64,000 nucleotides of DNA from Acinetobacter sp. NIPH 2100. GTDB lineage: Bacteria > Pseudomonadota > Gammaproteobacteria > Pseudomonadales > Moraxellaceae. The notes under the pieces were generated by a model. It made no database searches. It was not told the DNA's origin and worked only from the letters and a program-made list of their open reading frames with translations. The stretch lies in the NCBI RefSeq assembly GCF_000369805.1, contig NZ_KB850224.1, positions 496,001-560,000 of the forward strand, in the 5' to 3' direction. Of this stretch, positions 54,537-64,000 are shown piece by piece. The position numbers and the translations under genes were made by a program. The stretch's first letter is position 1. Each line of letters starts with the position of its first letter.

Positions 54537-55379
54537 TTAAACTGCGACGGGTGCTTTAATTGCTGGGTGTGATTCATATCCGACAATTTCAATATCTTCA
54601 AATTTGAAGTCGAAAATATCGGTGATCTCAGGATTTAGTTTTAATTGACATAACGGTAGCGGCTCACGAGTCAGCTGTAACTGCGCCTGTTCAAAGTGAT
54701 TGGCATATAAGTGAGTATCTCCACCTGTCCAGACAAAATCACCTACACCTAAACCACAAACCTGCGCAATCATATGGGTCAGTAGGGCATAACTGGCAAT
54801 ATTAAATGGCACACCTAAAAACACATCAGCACTACGCTGATACAGTTGGCATGACAGTTTGTTGTCTTGAACAAAGAATTGGAACAAGGTGTGGCAAGGC
54901 GGTAATGCGACTTTACCCGCTTCATTCGGGTTCCAGCCTGAAACAATCAAACGGCGTGAATTTGGATTGGTTTTAATTTCATTGATTAACCATTTGATCT
55001 GGTCAAAGCCATCTTGCTGATAGCTGCCATCTTCGTTTTGAGTCGCGCCAAAGTTACGCCATTGGTGACCATAAACAGGGCCAAGTTCACTTTCAGGACG
55101 ACCGAAGCGTGCTGTTTGTTCCGCTGTTGCCCATTCATCCCAAATTGAAACTTTGTTGTCTTTGAGATATTGAACATTGGTATCGCCTTTGAGGAACCAA
55201 AGTAATTCAATGGCAATAGAGCGAAAATGGACTTTCTTGGTGGTTAACATCGGAAAGCCTTTGGAAAGATCAAAGCGCATTTGATGACCAAATACTGAAC
55301 GTGTACCTGTGCCAGTACGGTCGCCTTTGTCGCCGCCATTGTCGAGGATATGTTGTAAAAGGTCTAAGTAAGTGCGCAT
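54537..55379 (-). CDS. thyA: Thymidylate synthase
   Basis: Methylates dUMP to dTMP with methylenetetrahydrofolate. From the ATG at 55379 ([15 protein letters not shown]) it has 280 residues, the usual length. The catalytic cysteine is C162 in [25 protein letters not shown] and [23 protein letters not shown] are other hallmark segments. It leads the thyA-folA-DUF4105 run. Confidence 0.98.
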   Translation of the reverse strand: MRTYLDLLQHILDNGGDKGDRTGTGTRSVFGHQMRFDLSKGFPMLTTKKVHFRSIAIELLWFLKGDTNVQYLKDNKVSIWDEWATAEQTARFGRPESELGPVYGHQWRNFGATQNEDGSYQQDGFDQIKWLINEIKTNPNSRRLIVSGWNPNEAGKVALPPCHTLFQFFVQDNKLSCQLYQRSADVFLGVPFNIASYALLTHMIAQVCGLGVGDFVWTGGDTHLYANHFEQAQLQLTREPLPLCQLKLNPEITDIFDFKFEDIEIVGYESHPAIKAPVAV

Positions 55380-55550
55380 CGTGATTCCTAATCGCAAATT
55401 TTATCGGGCTCATCTTATCAGAATTTAGGTGATAAATAATGGGTCAATTGAGCGTCATTAATTGTCGTAGTATAGACTTTGTTCTCTATTTTAATTTAGC
55501 TGCTTGTTTTATATTAAGTTCTATAAATAACAACAGAGACAATCAACATA

Positions 55551-56375
55551 ATGGATCTTCAACCTGAAAATTTACCGCACACTTTACACCCATACCTAGA
55601 AAAAATCTCAGCAACAATTTTGCCGAGTGTAGCTCTACAGCTTAAGTCTGATGACACACTAACTTTATGGCAAAGTAAGATTGGAGGGCAACCTTATTTA
55701 CCGCTAGATGTCACGTATCCTGTCGACTCAGAAGGTAATCCATTGGCTTTGTTGGCACAGTTTAATTGTGCTGAAATTCCAAATTTGCCTCATTTTCCAG
55801 ACAAGGGCATTTTGCAGTTCTATATCGCGGCTGATGATTTATATGGCATGAATTTCGATGACCAACAACAGCAATCTGGATTTAAAGTGTTGTATTTCGA
55901 GCAGATTATTGAAGATGCTTCACAATTAAAACAGGACTTTTCTGAAGTTCAGTTGAGTGAAGATGATTATTTGCCATTTACGGGACAATATTCGATTGAA
56001 TTTAGCCTTACTTCTCAGCCAATTAGCCTCGGTGATTTTGCCTTTGCACCAAAGATTTTAGGCGTCGATGAATTGTATGATTTTGAAGATCAATTTGAAG
56101 GTGGGGATTTCGAAGATGATTTTATCGAGCCTTATGATGAATTGGCTTCCGCAAGTGGACATCGTTTAGGCGGTTATCCTTATTTTACCCAAACTGATCC
56201 ACGTCAATATAATGAAAAAGTTCAAGATTATATTTTGCTTTTCCAACTCGATACCGATGATGTTGAGAACGATATTATGTGGGGCGATTCAGGTGTGGGT
56301 AATTTCTTTATTCACCCAGACGACTTAAAGAAACGAGATTTCTCTAAAGTGCTATATAACTGGGATTGTTGCTAA
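55551..56375 (+). CDS. YwqG-family (DUF1963) protein
   Basis: 274 residues. The YwqG pattern includes SKIGGQPYLPLDVTYP, LALLAQFNCAEIPNLP and KGILQFYIAADDLYG. The C-terminal part has LGGYPYFTQTDPR and LLFQLDTDDVENDIMWGDSGVGNFFI, also typical. Function unknown. It has its own 5' region and a terminator. Confidence 0.88.
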   Translation: MDLQPENLPHTLHPYLEKISATILPSVALQLKSDDTLTLWQSKIGGQPYLPLDVTYPVDSEGNPLALLAQFNCAEIPNLPHFPDKGILQFYIAADDLYGMNFDDQQQQSGFKVLYFEQIIEDASQLKQDFSEVQLSEDDYLPFTGQYSIEFSLTSQPISLGDFAFAPKILGVDELYDFEDQFEGGDFEDDFIEPYDELASASGHRLGGYPYFTQTDPRQYNEKVQDYILLFQLDTDDVENDIMWGDSGVGNFFIHPDDLKKRDFSKVLYNWDCC

Positions 56376-56376
56376 A

Positions 56377-56410
56377 TAAAAAAAGCGGATGAACATTCAT
56401 CCGCTTTTTT
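56377..56410. terminator. Bidirectional terminator, YwqG-like gene / xpt
   Basis: GCGGATGA (56385-56392) pairs with TCATCCGC (56397-56404), flanked by A and T runs. Confidence 0.9.
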
Positions 56411-56424
56411 CTGGGTCTTTAATC

Positions 56425-57027
<603 letters not shown>

Positions 57028-57088
57028 TCAAGCAAAGGCATATTTTAAAAAGCATCTAAAAAAATGCAAGCCAAAATTGACCAGATGC

Positions 57089-57793
57089 TTAGTTTGTTTT
57101 ACCTGAATACCCCGTTAATAACAGACCATATGATGCTTTTCCATCATTGTGTGCCATTTTTACTGGTAAGTAATCCAGTTTAGGTGCTAACCAGAACACG
57201 GTATTACGCTCAGGTTTATCGTGCTGCATCACCACTTTAATGGTATTGAATGTGCCATAAGGGGTTTTGATACTTTCGTTACCTTGTTTGACAAAACGAC
57301 GTTCGTCTAACGCTTTCGCATCTGCAATCAGATATTTGGTTTTCAACGAATTGTTTTTTAAATCCTCACGGATTTGCAATTCAGCATTGAGTTCATCCAA
57401 AGCACCTGCCTGCCATGCGAATGAGCGGGCAGTATTATCTTTCTTGGTCTCTACAACTTTACTGTTAGGGTTGAAGTTGATACTCATTGTGTTGTTGTGG
57501 ATCAACACTTTGCTGCTACGACTAAAATTTTGCGAGGTAATTTTATTATCAGCAAAGCTAAATTGACTGGTTTCAGATGCAGAGGCGATTGCACCCGCTT
57601 TGGCATTGAATTTATAAGTCCAGTTATTACCTTGCTGTGAAAGGGTACGTGTGGCAGAGCCTAAGTTCTTATTGTTGTAGCTAAACTGATAGCTTGCCTG
57701 AAACGGTGCCATGGCCAGCGCATGACTAGACAGGCTTACACTTAGCAGAGTAGCTGACGTCATACCGAGTACTTTCAATAATTTCTTTGTCAT
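57089..57793 (-). CDS. DUF3108 exported protein
   Basis: 234 residues with a signal peptide (about 1-27, ending SHALA). The mature domain has FQASYQFSYNNKNLGSATRTL and later VFWLAPKLDYLPVKMAHND, the DUF3108 pattern of beta-rich periplasmic or outer-membrane-associated proteins. Function unknown. Confidence 0.88.
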   Translation of the reverse strand: MTKKLLKVLGMTSATLLSVSLSSHALAMAPFQASYQFSYNNKNLGSATRTLSQQGNNWTYKFNAKAGAIASASETSQFSFADNKITSQNFSRSSKVLIHNNTMSINFNPNSKVVETKKDNTARSFAWQAGALDELNAELQIREDLKNNSLKTKYLIADAKALDERRFVKQGNESIKTPYGTFNTIKVVMQHDKPERNTVFWLAPKLDYLPVKMAHNDGKASYGLLLTGYSGKTN

Positions 57794-57982
57794 AACACTA
57801 TATCCTTTGAGCGATGCAATCAGTCATCACCCATTTTCTTTACCATTTAAGGCTATTATGCTCGTAAATTATGAAGAAAAGATCAGGCTTTTTATGAGGT
57901 ACTTGTTAATTTTTCGTATAAATCATGAAGATATGTATTTCAGTGGTATAACGCCAAACAGTTATACCACAACGAAGAGTGA

Positions 57983-58663
57983 CTATTTTTTACTGTCTTT
58001 TTGCTGAATCGGCGTGACCTCAGTATCTTCTAGACCATCGGCGTCAAAATCATCATCATTCGATGGATATAGAATCGCAGCCAGATTGACATTGCCCCAG
58101 ACAATCAGTTCAGCAGGGCGGACACGGGCACGGTTAACATGCACTTTACTCAGGGTCTCAATAATACTTGGTTTCTTACCTAACCAACGATTGAGATCGA
58201 GATAAAGTAAATCATCTTTGACCTTGACCACTTCAAAGTGCTCTAAGATTTTACCCAGTGGATCTTCTTCACGGAATTTCTGGTAGTACCAGATCGCGAC
58301 ATAAAAGCCCCATTTCTGAAAGATGTTTTTAAATTTGGCTTCAATCACTTGGGTGTTACTGATTTGCTCGAATACCATCAGTTGTACGTCTTGATTCATT
58401 TCCATTTGAATCAGTTTTAAATCTACAGATAGGGTGGTATGCAAACCTTTCACATCTAAGGTCGTATATAAACGTAACCAACCATCATAGAGGTCGGCAT
58501 GCAGGTCTTGCATAATCTCGACATTTTCTGTGACGTAACGTTCCATAGTCGCATTCACAAAAACTTGTGAAAGCGAAAACTCTCTTTCTTCTTCGATGAA
58601 TTCTTCGGCTTTTTGGTAAACTTTACGTAGACGTTTAACAACGGATGAAATTAGCGTTTGCAT
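57983..58663 (-). CDS. Hypothetical soluble protein
   Basis: 226 residues, no signal peptide or membrane helix. The N-terminus is helical and charged (SSVVKRLRKVYQKAEEFIEEE), followed by a mixed domain and an acidic Asp/Glu-rich tail (DDDFDADGLEDTEV). I do not recognise the family. It stands alone on the minus strand. Confidence 0.75.
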   Translation of the reverse strand: MQTLISSVVKRLRKVYQKAEEFIEEEREFSLSQVFVNATMERYVTENVEIMQDLHADLYDGWLRLYTTLDVKGLHTTLSVDLKLIQMEMNQDVQLMVFEQISNTQVIEAKFKNIFQKWGFYVAIWYYQKFREEDPLGKILEHFEVVKVKDDLLYLDLNRWLGKKPSIIETLSKVHVNRARVRPAELIVWGNVNLAAILYPSNDDDFDADGLEDTEVTPIQQKDSKK

Positions 58664-58906
58664 AAAAGTTGTTCCAGAAAGTGAATTGATAGGTCAAGCA
58701 ATGCCACGATCTTTGTATTAACTAAAAAATAAAAATAAATTTCTGACTTGCAGTGTAGCAAAATTAATTGCTACATTTTCATAAAATGATGGTATGGAAA
58801 CACTGTAACTATAAGTGGATCACATTTTTGTAAAATTTTGAATATTGGTTTGGTTTTTATACGGTTATACCGTTGGGGATGGGACATTTTTTGTCGCTTA
58901 AATACC

Positions 58907-59794
58907 ATGTGGAATAAAATAAATTTTCGTTCTGAACTGTCTCCTTATTGGTGGCAAGATCCAATTTTTGTTGGGGCAGTGGCTTTGGCGATGCTTCTGC
59001 ATGGCGCGGTGTTGGCTATTCACTTTACGATGCCATCACCTTCTGACACGTCAACCAAAGAAATTGCGATAACGGTTCGTCCAAGCCAAGACTCCGTCAA
59101 GGATGCTGATTTTTTGGCGCAAGCAGATCAAAAGGGTTCTGGAGATTTCCGCGAAGCACATCGCATGTCGAGTGATATGCCTTCGCCAATGCAGGCGGAT
59201 GCAACAACAGGCGAAAAAGAGTTAGAAAGTCTGGAAAAAGTTCAACAAAAACGTGAATTAAAATTCGAAGAAAAAGTATTAATGACGGTTTTGAGCTGGC
59301 AGAAACAGGCTGAACAAAGCGAACGTAAAAAGACTTTAGATGACTTACAGAGCCAATTCCAAGCCAAAGCAGCGATGGTGGCAAGTTTGGAAGCGCAATA
59401 TTTACAACGCCAACAAAATTTTAGCCGTAAGCAGCGGATTAAAACCATTGATGGAATTCAGGCCAAACAAGATGCATCTGCGACTTACTTAGATAAGTTC
59501 CGTCAGAAAGTTGAGTTATATGGCAACCGTTATTATCCCGATCAAGCCAAACAACAGCATTTGGCGGGTGAAGTCCGTTTAATGGTGATTTTAAATGCTG
59601 AAGGTGGAATTCGAGCCATTCGTCTCATCGAAAGTTCTGGGCATGCAATTTTGGATGAAGCAGCAAAAGCCTCAGTGCGCCGTGGTGCACCATTTGGCCC
59701 TTTTGATGCCAAGATGAAAAAAGATATTTCTGAGTTACGTATCATTCGTACATGGCGGTTTGATCCAGTCGATGCAGAATTTGAAGTGCACTAA
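58907..59794 (+). CDS. TonB-family protein (second TonB)
   Basis: 295 residues from the ATG at 58907; a TTG lies upstream in frame. An N-terminal membrane helix (about 20-40) and a charged coiled coil (about 95-190) replace the usual Pro-rich rod. The C-terminal TonB domain has VRLMVILNAEGGIRAIRLIESSGHAILDEAAKASVRRGAPFGPF and ends in TWRFDPVDAEFEVH. No exbB/exbD pair is adjacent. It may serve the receptor gene downstream or be a TolA-like protein. Confidence 0.85.
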   Translation: MWNKINFRSELSPYWWQDPIFVGAVALAMLLHGAVLAIHFTMPSPSDTSTKEIAITVRPSQDSVKDADFLAQADQKGSGDFREAHRMSSDMPSPMQADATTGEKELESLEKVQQKRELKFEEKVLMTVLSWQKQAEQSERKKTLDDLQSQFQAKAAMVASLEAQYLQRQQNFSRKQRIKTIDGIQAKQDASATYLDKFRQKVELYGNRYYPDQAKQQHLAGEVRLMVILNAEGGIRAIRLIESSGHAILDEAAKASVRRGAPFGPFDAKMKKDISELRIIRTWRFDPVDAEFEVH

Positions 59795-59944
59795 TCAAAG
59801 CTGCACTTCTTATTAGAAAATAATGATGTATAAATTGAAAATTAAATATTGAGAAAAATCATTTAATTGTTTTTTAATAACGGTAAGTCTTCTTTTAAGT
59901 TTAATTAAAACAAATGACTAAATTTATCGATCCAAACTTGAATT

Positions 59945-59963
59945 GATAATAAAAACGATTATC
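59945..59963 (+). promoter_or_regulatory. Fur box upstream of the siderophore receptor
   Basis: GATAATAAAAACGATTATC matches the Fur consensus GATAATGATAATCATTATC at 15 of 19 positions, with perfect outer arms GATAAT and ATTATC. It lies 121 bases before the receptor start. Confidence 0.75.
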
Positions 59964-60084
59964 ATTTGCAATGTATTTTTGGTTAATTCTCCTTTTGGAA
60001 ATGAATGCATCCTTCTTTAAAATTTTTCGGGGGGAATGAGGTGCATATTTTCAAAACCATTCCCTTGCAATAAGGACATATTTC

Positions 60085-62244
60085 ATGTATCAAAATCCAA
60101 CTTTAAATGTGTTTAAAGCGCGCCCGCTTGTATTGGCGATGGCTGCGATCCTGTTACCTTCATTCGCGTTTGCGGAAAATGATGAAAATGCAAAGTTGCC
60201 AACGATTACAGTAAAAGCGGATGATCAAAACAAAGAGAAAACAGCTTATACCGTAAAAAAAACAACAACAGCAGTGCCATTAGGATTATCTGTGAAGGAA
60301 ACACCCCAATCAGTTTCTATTGTTACAGAGCAGAGAATGAAAGATCAGGGGCTTACCAGCCTAGTAGATGTTGCTGAAAATGTAACAGGGATTAATGCTC
60401 AACGTTATGAAACTAATCGTAATAGTTTACATGCGCGTGGTTTTCAAATTGATAATTATCAAATAGATGGCGTTCCAACGCGCTATGAACAACCTTGGAG
60501 TTCGGGTGAAACGGCAACAAGTGCAGTTCTATTTGATCGTATCGAAGTTGTACGCGGGGCAACAGGCTTAATGACAGGGCCAGGGAATCCTTCAGCAGCA
60601 ATTAATATGATTCGTAAGCGAGCGAACAGCAAAGTCCCAACAGGTAATTTAGAGGTGAGTGGCGGTAGCTGGAACAATTATCGTGTTGTGGGAGATGTTT
60701 CTAATAGTTTAAACGAATCAGGCTCAGTACGAGGTCGTGCCGTTGCCCAGTATGAACAGGGCGATAGTTATATTGATTTACTCAATAAACAAGCATTGAC
60801 TGCCTTGCTTACTGGAGAAGCTGATCTGACTGAGAATACGATATTGTCAGCAGGTGTGAGTTATCAAGAAAATAAAGGCGATAGTCCAATGTGGGGAGGC
60901 TTACCTGTATGGTATAGCGATGGCAGTCGTGCCAAATGGAATCGTAGTAAAACAACAAGCACAAATTGGGCACAGTGGGATAGCGATTACACCAATTTAT
61001 TTGCAGATATAACCCACCGTTTTAATGAAAATTGGAATGCCAAATTGTCATATAGTCGAGGGGACCGTAATGGTGACTCGAAATTATTGTACTTGTCTGG
61101 CAGCCCAGATAAAAATACGGGTCTAGGTTTAGGGGCATTTGCTGGCTCTTATATTACCAATACGAAGCAAGATGATATTAGTTTGCAAGTGAATGGTAAG
61201 TTTGATTTATTAGGTAAACAGCATGATTTAACCCTTGGTTATGTTCATTCTACACAGGACTTTAATTCTGATAGTCGAAATGCAAAATACGTAACACAGC
61301 CTGTTATAAATTTTAATAACTGGAATGGTTCATATCCTGCACCTGAATGGGAGAGTGCGAGCTTTTATGAGAAAAGCAAGACCAAACAAGATGCGGTTTA
61401 TGTTGCAACACGTTGGACCCTGTTAGACCCATTAAAGCTGATTTTAGGTGGCCGTTTAACTGATTTCCAAAAAACAGGAAATGGGCTTTGGACACCAGCT
61501 TACGACATTAAACATGACAACGAATTTACGCCTTATGCTGGTGTTATATATGATATTAATGATGCAATTTCAGCCTATGCAAGTTATACCAGTATCTTCC
61601 AACCTCAGGCTGAGCAAGATATTAATGGTAAAGTCCTTGATCCTATCGAAGGTAACAGTACCGAAATCGGTTTAAAATCAGGCTGGTTTGATGGGCGCTT
61701 AAATGGAACACTCGCTTTGTTCAAAATTGAACAAGATAATTTAGCGCAGCAGGCAGGTGTTCATGACAATAAAGACATTTATTATCGCGCTGCGAAAGGA
61801 ACTGAGAGTAAAGGATTTGAGTTAGAGTTGAGTGGTGAGATTTTACCAGACTGGAAGTTAACAGCAGGTTATAGTCAGTTTAAGGCGACTGATGTTAATG
61901 GAGATGATATTAACTCTGAACTACCTCGTAAAATGATACAGACTTTTACAACCTATAAATTACCAGGTACGTTCAGCGCCTTCACAGTTGGTGGAGGTGT
62001 AAACTGGCAAAGCAGTACTTATGTTAAAGCCGTGAATCCACTGAAAGTGACTGAAAAGGTTGAGCAGGGCTCATATGCACTAGTGAACTTAATGGCTCGC
62101 TATCAATTAACCAAAGACTTCTCCGCACAGCTAAATATCAATAATTTATTTGATAAAGAGTATTACGGAATTTTCCCTGCTTATGGCCAAACAACTTGGG
62201 GAGCTCCAAGGAATGCCACTTTAGCTTTACGCTATCAATTCTAA
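60085..62244 (+). CDS. TonB-dependent siderophore receptor, FhuE/FpvA type
   Basis: 719 residues with a signal peptide (about 1-30, ending AFA). A TonB-box-like region (LPTITVKAD) is followed by the plug domain (KETPQSVSIVTEQRMKDQG to FDRIEVVRGATGLMTGPGNPSAAINMIRKRA). The plug wording is closest to FhuE/FpvA-type hydroxamate-siderophore receptors. The rest forms a beta-barrel ending in the signature F at LRYQF. The substrate is inferred. A Fur box lies upstream, so expression should rise when iron is low. Confidence 0.93.
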   Translation: MYQNPTLNVFKARPLVLAMAAILLPSFAFAENDENAKLPTITVKADDQNKEKTAYTVKKTTTAVPLGLSVKETPQSVSIVTEQRMKDQGLTSLVDVAENVTGINAQRYETNRNSLHARGFQIDNYQIDGVPTRYEQPWSSGETATSAVLFDRIEVVRGATGLMTGPGNPSAAINMIRKRANSKVPTGNLEVSGGSWNNYRVVGDVSNSLNESGSVRGRAVAQYEQGDSYIDLLNKQALTALLTGEADLTENTILSAGVSYQENKGDSPMWGGLPVWYSDGSRAKWNRSKTTSTNWAQWDSDYTNLFADITHRFNENWNAKLSYSRGDRNGDSKLLYLSGSPDKNTGLGLGAFAGSYITNTKQDDISLQVNGKFDLLGKQHDLTLGYVHSTQDFNSDSRNAKYVTQPVINFNNWNGSYPAPEWESASFYEKSKTKQDAVYVATRWTLLDPLKLILGGRLTDFQKTGNGLWTPAYDIKHDNEFTPYAGVIYDINDAISAYASYTSIFQPQAEQDINGKVLDPIEGNSTEIGLKSGWFDGRLNGTLALFKIEQDNLAQQAGVHDNKDIYYRAAKGTESKGFELELSGEILPDWKLTAGYSQFKATDVNGDDINSELPRKMIQTFTTYKLPGTFSAFTVGGGVNWQSSTYVKAVNPLKVTEKVEQGSYALVNLMARYQLTKDFSAQLNINNLFDKEYYGIFPAYGQTTWGAPRNATLALRYQF

Positions 62245-62255
62245 AATTTAATAAA

Positions 62256-62286
62256 TAAAAAAACGGCTGAATTCAGCCGTTTTTTA
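62256..62286 (+). terminator. Terminator after the siderophore receptor
   Basis: ACGGCTG (62263-62269) pairs with CAGCCGT (62274-62280) and is followed by a T run. Confidence 0.9.
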
Positions 62287-62293
62287 TTGAAGA

Positions 62294-62319
62294 TGTGGAT
62301 AAGTTTAGGGTTATTCACA
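62294..62319. other. Two inverted DnaA-box sequences
   Basis: TGTGGATAA (62294-62302) and TTATTCACA (62311-62319) both match the DnaA consensus TTATNCACA and are oppositely oriented, separated by 8 bases. They overlap the end of the ABM gene. Confidence 0.4.
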
Positions 62320-62614
62320 AGCCATTTTGAGTCGAATAAGCACGTTCAACTTTGCAGATTTCGACGCTAAAATCTTGATACCATTTTTCTTTACCTAAAC
62401 GTTGAGCAACTAGATGTTCTGCATCTTGTTGCCAATGTTTGATATCTTCAAGACTGTTCCAGTAGGACAGCGCAATTTCAAAACCATTTTCACTACATGC
62501 TTCAAACTTTAGGCAGTTGTATGTGCCCAATGCTTTATTTCTCAGCATTTGTGCCATTTCTGAATAAGTCGTATCAAGTTGTTTGATCGTGGCTTTAAAA
62601 ATAACGATATACAT
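62315..62614 (-). CDS. Antibiotic-biosynthesis-monooxygenase-like protein
   Basis: 99 residues, one ABM ferredoxin-like domain: YIVIFKATI at the start and FEIALSYWNSLEDIKHWQQDAEHLVAQRLG. Members are small haem- or quinol-related oxygenases or simply dimeric domains. It follows ybeY after 13 bases and is the last of phoH-ybeY-ABM. Confidence 0.85.
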   Translation of the reverse strand: MYIVIFKATIKQLDTTYSEMAQMLRNKALGTYNCLKFEACSENGFEIALSYWNSLEDIKHWQQDAEHLVAQRLGKEKWYQDFSVEICKVERAYSTQNGL

Positions 62615-62627
62615 AGCGCCCTATTAT

Positions 62628-63113
62628 TTACTGCTCATCGGCTTGATAAGGATTGGCGATACCTAATTTTTTCAGAATCTCAATCTCCAAAGCTTCCATT
62701 TCTTCAGCCTCAGACTCACTGGTTTCATGATCGTAGCCAAGCAAATGGAGAACGCCATGAACCAGTAAATGGACGAAATGATCAGTTGGTGTTTTCTGCT
62801 GCTCGGTAGCTTCTTGCAATACGATAGGAATGCAAATCACCAAATCACCGAGAGGTTCTGCATCGAGTAAGCTGAGCATTTCCTCAGGGATATCACTTGG
62901 GAAGGACAGCACATTGGTGGGTTTGTCTTTTTCGCGATATTGCAGATTGAGCTCATGGCTTTCAGCGAGATCAACACAGGCAATCCCAATTTCACAATTG
63001 ACATCGAAACCGACATGACGCAGTGCAGTTTCAATTTGTTTTTTAATTTGACCACGTTTCAGTGGCAGTTCAGCAGCTTGAAAGTCTTGTTGAAGACTTA
63101 AATTGATTTTCAA
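62628..63113 (-). CDS. ybeY: rRNA maturation factor / endoribonuclease YbeY
   Basis: 161 residues. The metal site is [15 protein letters not shown], the H-xxx-H-xxxxx-H motif of YbeY, at about residues 122-136. The N-terminal domain has the family pattern [13 protein letters not shown]. YbeY matures 16S rRNA 3' ends and acts in 70S quality control. It lies 67 bases after phoH, as usual. Confidence 0.95.
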   Translation of the reverse strand: MKINLSLQQDFQAAELPLKRGQIKKQIETALRHVGFDVNCEIGIACVDLAESHELNLQYREKDKPTNVLSFPSDIPEEMLSLLDAEPLGDLVICIPIVLQEATEQQKTPTDHFVHLLVHGVLHLLGYDHETSESEAEEMEALEIEILKKLGIANPYQADEQ

Positions 63114-63131
63114 AATAGATCCTTAAAATCG

Positions 63132-63164
63132 CCCCCTACGACACGACTAAAGCATCGTAGGGGG
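63132..63164. other. GC-rich hairpin between phoH and ybeY
   Basis: CCCCCTACGA (63132-63141) pairs perfectly with TCGTAGGGGG (63155-63164) over 13 bases, followed by a second GGGGG. Its base content is unlike the surrounding AT-rich DNA. A weak T4 follows on the minus strand, so partial termination is possible. Confidence 0.55.
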
Positions 63165-63180
63165 AGTGAGGGGGATTTTT

Positions 63181-64000
63181 CTAAAAGTGTTGCGCATCCG
63201 CTGCAGAATCATTTTCTGCAACGAGTGCTTCTTGTCGAGCTTTGCGTTCGGCGCGGGCTTCAGCAGACAAACGTTGCTGTTCGCTGTCCCAACCTTCGTA
63301 AGCTTCTACAATTTTTTGTACCAATTGGTGACGGACGACATCTCGAGAATGGAAGCGGGTAATATGAATTTCATGCACATTTTCAATGACACGTAAGGCA
63401 TGTGCCAAGCCCGATTGCTGTCCGCGAGGTAAGTCAACTTGGGTGACATCACCTGTAATCACCGCACGCGAACCAAAACCTAAACGAGTGAGGAACATTT
63501 TCATCTGTTCAGGGGTGGTGTTTTGCGCTTCGTCTAAAATTACAAAGGAATGATTGAGTGTTCGTCCACGCATATAAGCAAGAGGAGCAACCTCAATCAC
63601 TTGGCGCTCGATCAGTTTGGCGACTTTTTCAAAGCCAAGCATTTCATATAACGCATCGTAAAGTGGACGTAAATAAGGATCAATCTTTTGAGTGAGATCG
63701 CCTGGTAAGAAACCGAGTTTTTCACCTGCTTCTACGGCAGGACGAACCAATAAGATCCGTTGGATTTCATTACGCTCCAGCATATCTACCGCTGCTGCAA
63801 CAGCAAGATAGGTTTTACCCGTACCTGCTGGACCAACACCGAATGAAATATCGCTTTGTAAAATACGCTGTACATAACGCTTTTGATTGGCGCCACGTGG
63901 GTTGATACGCCCTTTGCGGGTCTGCAACCAAACATTATCTAAACCCGTGTGTTCTTGATCTGAATCATCCATCAGTTCACGGTCTGTCTGTGAACCTTGG
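63181..64000 (-). CDS. PhoH-like ATPase (YbeZ), N-terminus outside the window
   Basis: At least 273 residues shown, and the frame is open through the right edge, so the start is outside the window. Walker A is [15 protein letters not shown] and Walker [27 protein letters not shown] and [16 protein letters not shown] are standard PhoH/YbeZ segments. The protein is an RNA-linked ATPase functioning with YbeY, which is the next gene. The last 25 residues are Ala/Glu-rich and specific to this genus. Confidence 0.95.
   Translation of the reverse strand, partial: QGSQTDRELMDDSDQEHTGLDNVWLQTRKGRINPRGANQKRYVQRILQSDISFGVGPAGTGKTYLAVAAAVDMLERNEIQRILLVRPAVEAGEKLGFLPGDLTQKIDPYLRPLYDALYEMLGFEKVAKLIERQVIEVAPLAYMRGRTLNHSFVILDEAQNTTPEQMKMFLTRLGFGSRAVITGDVTQVDLPRGQQSGLAHALRVIENVHEIHITRFHSRDVVRHQLVQKIVEAYEGWDSEQQRLSAEARAERKARQEALVAENDSAADAQHF

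Overview
The window looks like chromosomal DNA from a gammaproteobacterium of the genus Acinetobacter. The evidence is low-GC coding sequence (about 40 percent by eye), gene families typical of that genus, and gene orders shared with Pseudomonas: ptsP-rppH-HAD phosphatase, leuC-leuD-x-leuB, asd-fimV-truA, a small membrane protein next to topA, and rpmB-rpmG. I cannot name the species. I saw no rRNA, tRNA, CRISPR array, insertion sequence, integrase or prophage gene. Most of the window is housekeeping DNA with small accessory genes between.

Layout. 1-9.9 kb: the 5' part of a catalase gene, a lipoprotein, ptsP and rppH, a HAD phosphatase that may act in histidine synthesis, DUF2252 and Spo0M-like proteins, a membrane protein with a Cys/Ser/Gly-rich tail, a LysR regulator and a DUF2061 protein with a Fur-box-like site. 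10-16.6 kb: leuC-leuD-lipoprotein-leuB, two small exported proteins, infA and an AraC regulator. 16.6-24 kb: truA, an asparaginase, fimV divided into a periplasmic and a cytoplasmic gene, asd and an exonuclease/endonuclease-family membrane protein. 23.9-24.1 kb: an intergenic region that appears to encode a CsrB/RsmZ-type small RNA. 24-31 kb: a lipoprotein, a DUF6502-like protein, a JmjC/cupin protein, a Thr-Pro-repeat lipoprotein, a lipid A acyltransferase, a GXWXG protein and a macro-domain protein. 31-43.8 kb: uup, slyX, a quinone-reductase-like dehydrogenase with a divergent HxlR regulator, topA, a metzincin-like protein, HdeD, a UvrD-type helicase, an RRM protein and an ASCH gene broken by one stop codon. 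43.8-64 kb: a KefB-type antiporter, rpmG and rpmB, an aldehyde dehydrogenase with a divergent TetR regulator, purU, tonB-exbB-exbD, msrA, thyA-folA, xpt, a second TonB-like protein, a siderophore receptor behind a Fur box, and ybeY with part of phoH.

How the genes connect. Iron uptake recurs: tonB-exbB-exbD and the siderophore receptor each have a Fur-like palindrome upstream, and so does the DUF2061 gene. Leucine synthesis is one gene run behind a promoter with a LysR-type palindrome. thyA and folA sit together for thymidylate and folate recycling.

The observation most worth testing is the small RNA at about 23948-24112. It has nine GGA motifs, four of them in hairpin loops including a GGA triloop on the terminator, and an 18-bp palindrome matching the GacA upstream activating site lies about 65 bases before its predicted start. 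It would be a CsrA-sequestering RNA controlled by GacS/GacA. Next come the fission of fimV at its membrane boundary, the metzincin-like protein, the ASCH pseudogene, and a terminator ending exactly at the asparaginase start codon.
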